Shown in pieces: positions 56,993 through 64,000 of a stretch of DNA of 64,000 bases (the first letter of the stretch is position 1; the number at the start of each line of letters is the position of its first letter). Both the position numbers and the translations under genes were made by a program. The notes under the pieces are model-generated. The model saw nothing but the letters and a program-made list of their open reading frames with translations, searched no databases and was not told the DNA's origin. The stretch comes from an uncultured Flavobacteriaceae bacterium. Its GTDB lineage: Bacteria > Bacteroidota > Bacteroidia > Flavobacteriales > Flavobacteriaceae. The stretch is taken from the NCBI GenBank assembly GCA_947500525.1, contig CANMSH010000004.1, forward strand, positions 1 through 64,000, in the 5' to 3' direction.

Positions 56993-57787
56993 TTAGTAAG
57001 TCAAATGTAAATATACATAAACAAAAGGTATAGCAAATATAATACTGTCTAGGCGATCTAGAAATCCACCGTGTCCTGGTATTAAGTTACTACTGTCTTT
57101 TACTTGAGCTTCTCTCTTAAATTTTGATTCTATTAGATCTCCTAAAAGCCCAAAAACAACTACTATTACGGCAATAATTATCCAACTAGTTGTTGTTAAA
57201 ACGTCAATATATTTTGAGAGTAAAAAGGCAGCGCCTATAGCGGCTACTAGCCCTCCGAGTGCACCTTCAACTGTTTTGTTTGGTGATATACTTTCGTACA
57301 ACTTTGTTTTTCCTAGCGTACTTCCTACGAGATAGGCAAAGGAATCACTCGTCCAAATCAAAATAAAAACACCAATAATGATATTAGGATGATAGATATC
57401 TTTGATAAAAGGCACGCTTGTTAAGAAAACAAAAGGCATTACGATATATGATATAGCTAAGAAAAAATGCCCAAGTTTACTCGAAGTAAGACTTACTTTT
57501 GGCTTAAATAACTGGTAAATAAATGGAATGAACAGAGAAATAATCAAAAAGAAATGAAAATAGTCTGCACTTAAAATAGGAAGCTCTGCAAATCGAAAAT
57601 AAATGAGTGTTGCTACCAAGTAGATCCAGTTATATCTTAGGTGAATTAGTTTTTTAAATTCATACAAGCAAAGCATCATAATACAATAGAAAACTAAATA
57701 AAATGATAGTGATGAGTAAAGCGTAGATGCTATAATCACGGCGATAAAAACAATGCCTGAGAGTATCCTAATTGGGAGTTCTTTCAT
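56993..57787 (-). CDS. cdsA: Phosphatidate cytidylyltransferase
   Basis: A 264-residue integral membrane enzyme that makes CDP-diacylglycerol. About seven helices; the family signature is seen as [12 protein letters not shown] and [32 protein letters not shown] near residues 210-245. It follows the LUD gene by 1 nt and leads to psd, so the two steps of phospholipid synthesis are adjacent. Confidence 0.95.
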   Translation of the reverse strand: [264 protein letters not shown]

Positions 57788-57788
57788 A

Positions 57789-58385
57789 CTATAAATCTTC
57801 TAGCAACAATAGATAAAGACTCCTAGCATTAGAATTTCCATAACTTAAAAAATCATCATTCACTCTGTTGGGCATATAGTTCTTGATAGAACTAATATTT
57901 GTAGGAAAATTCTTTTTGTAATTTTTACGAATACCCATTAAACCTTCACTGGTAGTTTTTACCAACTGACTTGTGCGTGCGATTACTACAAAGTTGTCAG
58001 GAAGGTTGCATATTTTATGATGGTGTACCTGATTTGAAGAAAACATAACACTACCATTATCAGAAATTAGATGCTCACACGTCGTTAAAAAAGGTTGATT
58101 ACTCAAAGCATCCTTACATATGTTTTTATCAATAACGGTTAAAAAACTATAGAGTCTTTCATCAAAACATAAGGCTTCGTTCCAGTCATTTTCATTAAAA
58201 ATATGAACTAGGTTTTGATTTATTTCTTCAATTTGGGTACAATATAAAAACCGCCCACCTTTTTTGATAAAATTATGTACAAAGATATCATCTAACGTAA
58301 GGTTTTCAGTGTTAGCACTTGAAGCTAAGTAACCTACGTTAGATTCTTCTTTCTTGGTGTAAAAAAGTTTCTTAAAGAGATTCAT
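57789..58385 (-). CDS. LUD-domain protein
   Basis: A 198-residue soluble protein with the LutC/YkgG (LUD) pattern: NFIKKGGRFLYCTQIEEINQN, DNGSVMFSSNQVHHHKICNLPDNFVVIARTSQLV. LUD proteins take part in lactate oxidation in other bacteria, but here the gene lies between ftsH and cdsA without lutA/lutB, a location I recall as common in Flavobacteriia. Its true role there is unknown. Confidence 0.87.
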   Translation of the reverse strand: MNLFKKLFYTKKEESNVGYLASSANTENLTLDDIFVHNFIKKGGRFLYCTQIEEINQNLVHIFNENDWNEALCFDERLYSFLTVIDKNICKDALSNQPFLTTCEHLISDNGSVMFSSNQVHHHKICNLPDNFVVIARTSQLVKTTSEGLMGIRKNYKKNFPTNISSIKNYMPNRVNDDFLSYGNSNARSLYLLLLEDL

Positions 58386-58428
58386 TAAACATTTCTCAAT
58401 TACTCAAAACTAAGAAATAAGCGATAGT

Positions 58429-60447
58429 TTAGGCGAATTCTGTTGAAATCTCGCCTTCATTGTTCACATCTTTTTGAGATTCATCTGGAGTTACAGAAGT
58501 TGCTGGTTTTACCACTTTCTTTGCAAGAGGTTCTTTTACGAAAGGCCTTTTGCCAAAAATGGCCTCCAGATCGTCACTAAAAATAACTTCTTTTTCTAAA
58601 AGTAACTCGGCCAATTGGGTGAGTTCTTTCTTATGTTTAGTTAAGATACTTTGCGCTCTATCGTATTGTGTTTCTATCAATTTAGAGATTTCTTCATCAA
58701 TTAATTGTGCTGTTTCTTCACTATAAGGTTTCGAAAAATTGTAATCATTTTGACCGCTAGAATCGTAATAGGTAATATTTCCTAACTTTTCACTTAATCC
58801 GTATACGGCAACCATGGCACGAGCTTGCTTTGTGATTTTTTCTAAATCACTTAGGGCACCAGTAGATATTTTATCAAAAATAATCTTTTCAGCAGCTCTT
58901 CCACCTAATGTGGCACACATTTCGTCAAGCATTTGCTCAGTGCGCACTATCATGCGTTCTTCTGGTAAGTACCAAGCTGCTCCTAACGATTGTCCTCTCG
59001 GTACAATAGTCACTTTTACCAATGGTGCAGCATGCTCTAGCATCCAGCTCACTGTAGCATGACCTGCCTCGTGATACGCAATAGTTTCTTTTTCTTTTTG
59101 GGTGATAATTTTGTTCTTCTTTTCTAAACCACCAACAATTCTATCTACTGCATCTAAGAAATCTTGATGTTCAACGGCTTTCTTATTATTTCTTGCTGCA
59201 ACTAATGCGGCTTCATTACAAACGTTGGCAATGTCAGCTCCTGAGAAACCAGGAGTTTGTTTTGCTAAGAACTCAATATCAGCATTTTTCGCTAGTTTGA
59301 GTGGTTTAATATGTACTTCGAATATTTCCTTACGCTCATTCATATCGGGCAAGTCAACATATATTTGTCGATCAAATCTACCCGCACGCATTAAGGCTTT
59401 ATCAAGAACATCGGCTCTATTTGTCGCTGCGATCACAATTACGTTGACATCCGTACCAAAACCATCCATTTCGGTCAATAATTGATTCAGCGTGTTTTCT
59501 CTTTCATCATTTCCTCCCGTAACATTACTTCTTCCACGTGCTCTACCTATCGCATCTATTTCATCGATAAAGATAATCGATGGCGATTTTTGAGCAGCTT
59601 GTTTAAATAAGTCTCTTACACGAGATGCACCAACACCCACAAACATTTCAACAAAATCAGAACCAGACAAAGAAAAGAAAGGTACTTTAGCTTCTCCTGC
59701 TACTGCTTTTGCTAGTAAAGTTTTTCCTGTTCCTGGAGGGCCCACTAACAAGGCTCCTTTCGGTATTTTACCACCTAATTTTGTGTATTTTTCAGGGTTT
59801 TTTAAGAAATCTACAATCTCTTGAACTTCTTCTTTTGCACCTTCTAAACCAGCAACATCTTTGAATGAAGTTTGTACTTTTTGATCTTGATCAAAAAGTT
59901 TTGCTTTCGATTTTCCAATATTAAAAATTTGCCCTCCGGCACCACCGCCAGCACCACCACCTGACATACGTTTCATAATGAAAATCCAAATAGCTATTAT
60001 AAAAACAAATGGTAATAAAGGCAGGATGAAATCCCAAATACTTTCTTGCGTGTCATTCTTTGTGTCGAATGTAAGCTCGTTCTCTTCTTTGTACTGTTCT
60101 AGACTATCTTCGAAATTCTTAAGATCTCCAATTTTGTAGATGTACATTGGGTTTTTATCTGTATAGAACGGACTTTGAGTGTTTTTTTTATGCTTTTCTT
60201 TTTGAAGCGCCTCTTTAGAGATAAAGATTTGTGCAACATCTTTATTGGCAATGATAATTTTATCTATGTCATTGTCTTTAAGAATGGTTTCAAATTCATT
60301 AGTCGAAAGTTCATTACTAGTTGCACCAGCACTATTGAAAAATTGATACCCTAAAATTAAGGCAAATAAAATTCCATAAACCCAATAGAAATTGAACTTA
60401 AATTTAAACTCTTTTAGAGGTTTGTTTTTCTTATTATCGTTACTCAT
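58429..60447 (-). CDS. ftsH: ATP-dependent zinc metalloprotease FtsH
   Basis: A 672-residue AAA+ membrane protease. Two N-terminal helices (about residues 22-40 and 140-160) flank a periplasmic part; Walker A GPPGTGKT (about 235), Walker [25 protein letters not shown], and zinc site HEAGH (about 457) with a later Asp (SDLEKITKQ). The C-terminus is acidic and low-complexity. It removes misassembled membrane proteins and regulates LpxC in other bacteria. It follows rsfS by 22 nt. Confidence 0.97.
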   Translation of the reverse strand: MSNDNKKNKPLKEFKFKFNFYWVYGILFALILGYQFFNSAGATSNELSTNEFETILKDNDIDKIIIANKDVAQIFISKEALQKEKHKKNTQSPFYTDKNPMYIYKIGDLKNFEDSLEQYKEENELTFDTKNDTQESIWDFILPLLPFVFIIAIWIFIMKRMSGGGAGGGAGGQIFNIGKSKAKLFDQDQKVQTSFKDVAGLEGAKEEVQEIVDFLKNPEKYTKLGGKIPKGALLVGPPGTGKTLLAKAVAGEAKVPFFSLSGSDFVEMFVGVGASRVRDLFKQAAQKSPSIIFIDEIDAIGRARGRSNVTGGNDERENTLNQLLTEMDGFGTDVNVIVIAATNRADVLDKALMRAGRFDRQIYVDLPDMNERKEIFEVHIKPLKLAKNADIEFLAKQTPGFSGADIANVCNEAALVAARNNKKAVEHQDFLDAVDRIVGGLEKKNKIITQKEKETIAYHEAGHATVSWMLEHAAPLVKVTIVPRGQSLGAAWYLPEERMIVRTEQMLDEMCATLGGRAAEKIIFDKISTGALSDLEKITKQARAMVAVYGLSEKLGNITYYDSSGQNDYNFSKPYSEETAQLIDEEISKLIETQYDRAQSILTKHKKELTQLAELLLEKEVIFSDDLEAIFGKRPFVKEPLAKKVVKPATSVTPDESQKDVNNEGEISTEFA

Positions 60448-60469
60448 ATGAGTGTATTGTTGTTAAATG

Positions 60470-60841
60470 TTAGTGAGCGGTTTCTATGACAGTAATCTTG
60501 GCATCGCCCCAGAGACTTTCAATATCATAAAACTCACGTATTTGTTTTTGAAAAATATGTACTACTACATTTACATAATCAAGTAGTATCCATTCGGCAT
60601 TTGCTTCACCTTCAACGTGCCAAGGTTTGTCTTTTAATGCTTTACTCACTAATTTTTGAACCGAACCAGCAATAGCGTTCACTTGCGTGTTAGAATTTCC
60701 TTCACAAACTATAAAGTAATCGCAAACTGTATTTTCAATCTCTCGAAGGTCTAAAATGCTAATTTTTTCACCCTTGACCTGCTCTATTCCTTTAATAATC
60801 TCAGTAATTAACTGATCAGCGCTTGGCTTTTTTTCTGTCAT
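60470..60841 (-). CDS. rsfS: Ribosome silencing factor
   Basis: A 123-residue protein of the RsfS/Iojap family: ITEIIKGIEQVKGEKISILDLREIENTVCDYFIVCEGNSNTQVNAIAGSV..., GEANAEWILLDYVNVVVHIFQKQIREFYDIESLWGDA. It binds L14 and blocks joining of the subunits in starved cells. It starts the reverse run leading to ftsH and is divergent from birA. Confidence 0.95.
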   Translation of the reverse strand: MTEKKPSADQLITEIIKGIEQVKGEKISILDLREIENTVCDYFIVCEGNSNTQVNAIAGSVQKLVSKALKDKPWHVEGEANAEWILLDYVNVVVHIFQKQIREFYDIESLWGDAKITVIETAH

Positions 60842-60863
60842 TAAAAATCTTTATAATTACCTG

Positions 60864-60904
60864 CAAATGTATTACTTTTTATGATTAATGAAGTGCTATA
60901 TTTG
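60864..60904. promoter_or_regulatory. Divergent -7 boxes between rsfS and birA
   Basis: TATATTTG (60897-60904, forward) and TACATTTG (60871-60864, reverse) both match TAnnTTTG. They sit back to back in the 74-bp spacer. The -33 elements are weak, and would overlap the opposite promoter. Confidence 0.55.
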
Positions 60905-60915
60905 CATAAATATAT

Positions 60916-61647
60916 ATGAAAATAGTCAAACTTAATGCCATTAATTCTACCAATACTTTTTTAAAGGAGTTGGTACGAAGTTCTGTGGTCGAAAATTACA
61001 CAGTAGTGGTGACTGATCATCAAACAAATGGCAAGGGGCAGTTTGACAATGTCTGGATTTCAGAGAAAGGTAAAAATCTAACATTCAGTATCTTATGTAG
61101 ATTTTCTAATTTAGAGATTCAAAATTCATTTTATTTAAACTGTGCGGTTTCGTTGGCTATTTTTAACGTAATGCAACGATATATTAAAAATAAGTTAAAA
61201 GTTAAATGGCCAAACGACATTTTGTCATCAAATAAGAAATTATGCGGAATTTTATTAGAAAACACTGTCAGTAATGGTAAGGTTCAGCATGCGATTGTTG
61301 GTATAGGACTCAATGTTAATCAAGATAAATTTCCAATTGAATTACCAGACGCAAGCTCCATGAAACTATTAACAGGAAAGGAATATGATAGAGATACTAT
61401 TTTGAACGCGTTGGTCATAGAAATAGAACACCAAATAACTTTTGTCGAAAAGCTGCAATTTGATGTGTTAAAATTAAATTATGAAAAAGTACTATATCGT
61501 CATGGCAAACCAGCTATGTTTCATAATGGTAAACTAGGTAATTTTCTCGGTAAAATTTTGGGAATTACCGAGCAAGGAAAACTCATGGTCGAGTTAGAGA
61601 ATGAAGACGTTGAAGCCTTTGCCCTCAAAGAGCTACGCTTTATGTAA
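60916..61647 (+). CDS. birA: Biotin-[acetyl-CoA-carboxylase] ligase
   Basis: A 243-residue biotin-protein ligase without the DNA-binding N-terminal domain of E. coli BirA. Motifs: INSTNTFLKELV, VVTDHQTNGKGQFDNVWISEKGKNLTFSI (the GRGR-like loop is degenerate GKGQ), KWPNDI and the KLCGILLE pocket. It attaches biotin to carboxylases; it cannot repress transcription as E. coli BirA does. Its end overlaps the convergent SRPBCC gene by 8 nt. Confidence 0.94.
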   Translation: MKIVKLNAINSTNTFLKELVRSSVVENYTVVVTDHQTNGKGQFDNVWISEKGKNLTFSILCRFSNLEIQNSFYLNCAVSLAIFNVMQRYIKNKLKVKWPNDILSSNKKLCGILLENTVSNGKVQHAIVGIGLNVNQDKFPIELPDASSMKLLTGKEYDRDTILNALVIEIEHQITFVEKLQFDVLKLNYEKVLYRHGKPAMFHNGKLGNFLGKILGITEQGKLMVELENEDVEAFALKELRFM

Positions 61648-62032
61648 GTTTTTCGATGTTTTCGGAAAGCGTATTGATGAATTTTTTTAATGGAGGTTTT
61701 ACCATCATCGCCATCATCATGTTAAACTTACCCTCAAATACCAATTGAACTTCACTTGTTGCAGTTCCGGTTTCAGTAATATGTCCAGTCAAGGTAAAAG
61801 GTATTTTATCACTCGCAGAACCGAGAACAACTTTAGAAGAAGGTACCAACTCTTGTAGCTTTAGCTTAATTTCTGGCATACCTTGTAGGGCAAAAATAAA
61901 AGAATCTTCTTTGGCTTCAAACTTGTCGATATTTTCGGGCATAATCTGTTCAAAATTTTCAACTTTGGCTAAAAATTCGAACATGTCAGTGCCAGATTTT
62001 TGTACTGAAACTTTAGGGCTTTCTAAATTCAT
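61640..62032 (-). CDS. SRPBCC-family protein
   Basis: A 130-residue protein with a START-like helix-grip pattern: SPKVSVQKSGTDMFEFLAKVENFEQIMPENIDKFEAKEDSFIFAL..., LVFEGKFNMMMAMMVKPPLKKFINTLSENIEKL. Ligand unknown; members bind lipids or hydrophobic molecules. It follows pyrE by 10 nt on the same strand. The MMMAMMV run is unusual but consistent with the hydrophobic C-terminal helix. Confidence 0.87.
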   Translation of the reverse strand: MNLESPKVSVQKSGTDMFEFLAKVENFEQIMPENIDKFEAKEDSFIFALQGMPEIKLKLQELVPSSKVVLGSASDKIPFTLTGHITETGTATSEVQLVFEGKFNMMMAMMVKPPLKKFINTLSENIEKLT

Positions 62033-62042
62033 CGTTTATATA

Positions 62043-62681
62043 TTATTGCCACTCACTTGGATTTTCACTCCACTTTTGCAGCGTTTCTAATTCTTTTGTA
62101 TTAATATAATTGGTGTCAACTGCCTGCTCTAGCAGGTTTGAATAGTCACTTAATGTTGTTAAATCAACGTTCGCATCATCGAAATTTTTTTGCGCAAATT
62201 CAAATCCATACGAAAAAATAGCTACCATGCCTTTAACTGTAGCATCAGCTTCTTTTAGCGCTTTAACAGCGTTCAAACTACTTTTTCCTGTACTAATTAA
62301 ATCTTCAATAACCACTACGTTTTGACCTTTTTCTAGATGTCCTTCAATCTGATTTTTTCGACCATGTTTTTTTGGTTCTGGTCTTACATATACAAAAGGG
62401 ATGCCTAATTCTTGTGCAACTAAAACTCCGATAGCAATGGCACCAGTTGCAACACCAGCAATAACATCAGGTTTTCCATATTTTTCTTCAACCGTTTTCG
62501 CTAAGTTTTCACGTAGGAAATTACGAATGTTTACAAAAGATAGTGTAGTTCTATTGTCGCAATAAATTGGTGATTTCCATCCCGAAGCCCAGGTAAAAGG
62601 TTCGTTAGGTTGTAACTTAATTGCTTTGATTTGTAATAATAGTTCGGCAGTCTTTTTTGCCGTATTTTTGTCTAAAATCAT
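62043..62681 (-). CDS. pyrE: Orotate phosphoribosyltransferase
   Basis: A 212-residue enzyme joining orotate and PRPP to OMP in pyrimidine synthesis. FTWASGWKSPIYCDNR and the PRPP site NVVVIEDLISTGKSSLNAV match the family; PDVIAGVATGAIAIGV is the central strand. It is divergent from the NUDIX gene, with the two starts overlapping or a few nucleotides apart. Confidence 0.95.
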   Translation of the reverse strand: MILDKNTAKKTAELLLQIKAIKLQPNEPFTWASGWKSPIYCDNRTTLSFVNIRNFLRENLAKTVEEKYGKPDVIAGVATGAIAIGVLVAQELGIPFVYVRPEPKKHGRKNQIEGHLEKGQNVVVIEDLISTGKSSLNAVKALKEADATVKGMVAIFSYGFEFAQKNFDDANVDLTTLSDYSNLLEQAVDTNYINTKELETLQKWSENPSEWQ

Positions 62682-62693
62682 GTCGCAAATGTA
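62663..62693. promoter_or_regulatory. Overlapping divergent -7 boxes for pyrE and the NUDIX gene
   Basis: TATTTTTG (62663-62670, forward) lies within pyrE's first codons and TACATTTG (62693-62686, reverse) within the first codons of the NUDIX gene. Both fit TAnnTTTG. No good -33 was found for either. Confidence 0.45.
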
Positions 62694-63285
62694 TACAATT
62701 TTTATAAATGATGCTGTTATTTATTTAACAGATAACTTAAAGAATAAAGATGCTAAATCTTTTGTTCATTATGAGAATGCTTATATGACAGATGTTCTAA
62801 ACGCTTTAGAAAATGGAATGTTAAAACGTGTTCATTTGTATCATGAAAATATCGATTTTCTATGGCAGGATTTTAAAAAACAATTTACCATAATAGAAGC
62901 AGCTGGCGGTATAGTTTTCAATGAATTAAAAGAAGTATTATGGATTTATAGGCATGAAAAATGGGATTTGCCAAAAGGAAAAATAGAACAAAACGAAGAT
63001 AGAGCTTCAGCAGCTTTAAGGGAAGTTGAAGAGGAATGTGGGCTTACAAATATTTTGTTAAAAGAATTTATTATGACCACCTATCATACCTACCAATTTA
63101 AGGGTTCGAATATACTCAAGGTTTCACATTGGTTTGAAATGTTTGCTGAAAGTCATCGAAAATTGACTCCCCAATTGGAAGAAGGAATTACGAAGGCGTC
63201 ATGGTTAAATACTATCGAAATGAATGAAGCGTTAAATGATACGTATGAAAATATAACGTTATTGTTTGAAAACGTAAAAAGATAA
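62689..63285 (+). CDS. NUDIX hydrolase
   Basis: A 198-residue protein from ATG 62689 (MYTIFINDAVIYLTDN), preferred to ATG 62680 and to longer frames running into pyrE. An N-terminal domain of about 65 residues precedes the NUDIX fold, where the box GK-IEQN-E..., REVEEECGL fits GX5EX7REUXEEXGU exactly. The substrate is unknown; the N-terminal extension is typical of this flavobacterial type. Divergent from pyrE. Confidence 0.92.
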   Translation: MYTIFINDAVIYLTDNLKNKDAKSFVHYENAYMTDVLNALENGMLKRVHLYHENIDFLWQDFKKQFTIIEAAGGIVFNELKEVLWIYRHEKWDLPKGKIEQNEDRASAALREVEEECGLTNILLKEFIMTTYHTYQFKGSNILKVSHWFEMFAESHRKLTPQLEEGITKASWLNTIEMNEALNDTYENITLLFENVKR

Positions 63286-63309
63286 TCTTTTGTATTAGAT
63301 ATTGAATAC

Positions 63310-63339
63310 TTGCTAACTTGTTAAAATACACTATCTTTG
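63310..63339 (+). promoter_or_regulatory. Bacteroidota promoter of the SulP gene
   Basis: TTG (63310-63312), 19-nt spacer and TATCTTTG (63332-63339) match the Bacteroidota consensus TTG-N19-TAnnTTTG. Transcription would begin about 15-20 nt before the ATG at 63363. Confidence 0.7.
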
Positions 63340-63362
63340 CCGCCTTTTAAACTAAAGGAATT

Positions 63363-64000
63363 ATGACTGAATTTATAAGAAAACGTACTAAGAACGCTAA
63401 AAATGATATTCTATCAGGCTTAACTGTCGCCTTAGCATTAGTACCAGAGGCGGTAGCCTTTGCTTTTGTGGCAGGTGTAGATCCTTTAGTTGGTTTGTAT
63501 GCAGCTTTTATGATTGGGTTGATCACTTCTGTTTTTGGTGGTAGACCAGGTATGATATCGGGTGCCACAGGGGCGCTCGCTGTAGTAATGGTGTCTTTGG
63601 TTGCAGAAGGTAATGCATTGGGGACAGAAGGTGAAAACTTAGGGCTCTATTATTTGTTCGCAACGGTTATTTTAATGGGTATTATTCAAATGCTTGCCGG
63701 TATATTGAAGCTTGGTAAGTTTGTTAGATTAATACCGCATCCGGTAATGATGGGTTTTGTGAACGGTTTGGCTATTGTAATATTTTTGTCACAATTGAAT
63801 ATGTTTCCGCAAATAGCTCCAGAAGGAATTTCTTTTTGGAATAACACAGGTGATTGGTTTAGTTCTTTGTTTGCGAATGGAAAGTTTTGGCAGATGCTTG
63901 GTTTAGTGGGATTAACTATGGCCATAATGTTTGGCTTACCAAAATTAACCAAGAAATTGCCAGAAGCTTTAATTGCTATTTTGGTCGTTTCGGCCATTGT
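63363..64000 (+). CDS. SulP-family anion transporter, 5' part (cut by window end)
   Basis: The first 212 codons of an open frame that runs off the window. The translation begins [20 protein letters not shown] and continues [29 protein letters not shown], the typical SulP first-helix signature, then [16 protein letters not shown]. SulP proteins move sulfate, bicarbonate or other anions; whether a STAS domain follows cannot be seen. A clear promoter precedes it. Confidence 0.93.
   Translation, partial: MTEFIRKRTKNAKNDILSGLTVALALVPEAVAFAFVAGVDPLVGLYAAFMIGLITSVFGGRPGMISGATGALAVVMVSLVAEGNALGTEGENLGLYYLFATVILMGIIQMLAGILKLGKFVRLIPHPVMMGFVNGLAIVIFLSQLNMFPQIAPEGISFWNNTGDWFSSLFANGKFWQMLGLVGLTMAIMFGLPKLTKKLPEALIAILVVSAI

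Noticed and set aside
62626-62688. Extended N-terminus of the NUDIX protein (MICNNSSAVFF...)
   Set aside because: It would lie entirely within pyrE in antisense and lacks family resemblance; MYTIF at 62689 fits the family start.

Overview
The window looks like chromosome from a marine member of the Flavobacteriaceae (Bacteroidota). Evidence: AT-rich DNA with short spacers; many small lipoproteins with a Cys lipobox, several followed by Ser/Asp-rich stretches; a type IX secretion (T9SS) component (PorQ) and a large secreted protein with a T9SS C-terminal sorting domain; the degenerate RibB architecture seen in this group; and promoter-like TAnnTTTG -7 boxes of the Bacteroidota type. Good Shine-Dalgarno sequences are scarce, so starts were chosen by N-terminal family fit, signal peptides and spacing. 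No tRNA, CRISPR array, insertion sequence or prophage was recognised.

Layout. 1-620: the 3' end of a 5S rRNA (end of an rRNA operon), its terminator, then about 500 bp without a gene but with strong inverted repeats. 0.6-11.5 kb: porQ-cmk, queE, an exported RidA-like lipoprotein, a HerA/DUF853 ATPase, small lipoproteins, a NamZ-type peptidoglycan hydrolase divergent from a LolC/E-like permease, and lpdA. 11.6-18.4 kb: mixed membrane, outer-membrane and hypothetical genes, a Crp/Fnr-type regulator, YjbQ and a membrane class III nucleotide cyclase. 18.4-21.4 kb: divergent peroxide-defence genes katG and tpx. 21.4-28.7 kb: a co-directional envelope/division run (DgkA-like kinase, FtsK, LolA-like, LptF/G-like, ribB, lpxK). 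28.7-34.1 kb: reverse-strand genes, including a probable operon of exported proteins (AraC-type regulator, DJ-1-like lipoprotein, a serine-hydrolase-fold protein without its nucleophile, two NTF2-like proteins). 34.1-34.5 kb: a two-copy direct repeat with hairpins. 34.5-38.5 kb: lipA, a variant Nramp transporter, ECF sigma factor, GT2 and a small Cys-rich membrane protein.

38.6-42.8 kb: aqpZ, then a tight four-gene cluster of predicted lipoproteins: sulfatase, YHYH protein, MORN-repeat protein and SCO copper-chaperone-like protein. This is the best candidate for an undescribed functional unit. 42.8-51.1 kb: murB with an aminotransferase, an aspartyl-protease/PDZ protein, DUF1573, valS and an MFS transporter. 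51.5-55.2 kb: a 1248-residue secreted protein (ThuA, sugar-dehydrogenase propeller, PKD, carbohydrate-binding, PA14, T9SS sorting domain). 55.3-63.3 kb: a housekeeping block (YceI, acyl-CoA-binding protein, Psd, CdsA, LUD, FtsH, RsfS; then BirA, SRPBCC, PyrE, NUDIX). The window ends inside a SulP-family transporter gene.

Taken together, the genes point to an aerobic, envelope-focused heterotroph: lipid A and phospholipid synthesis (lpxK, LptF/G, cdsA, psd, ACBP), lipoprotein trafficking (LolA, LolC/E), peptidoglycan turnover (NamZ, murB), T9SS export, lipoate and dihydrolipoamide chemistry (lipA, lpdA), and sulfated or other glycan use (sulfatase, ThuA/GSDH protein). Functional calls rest on motif and family recognition from the sequence alone; no database search was possible.
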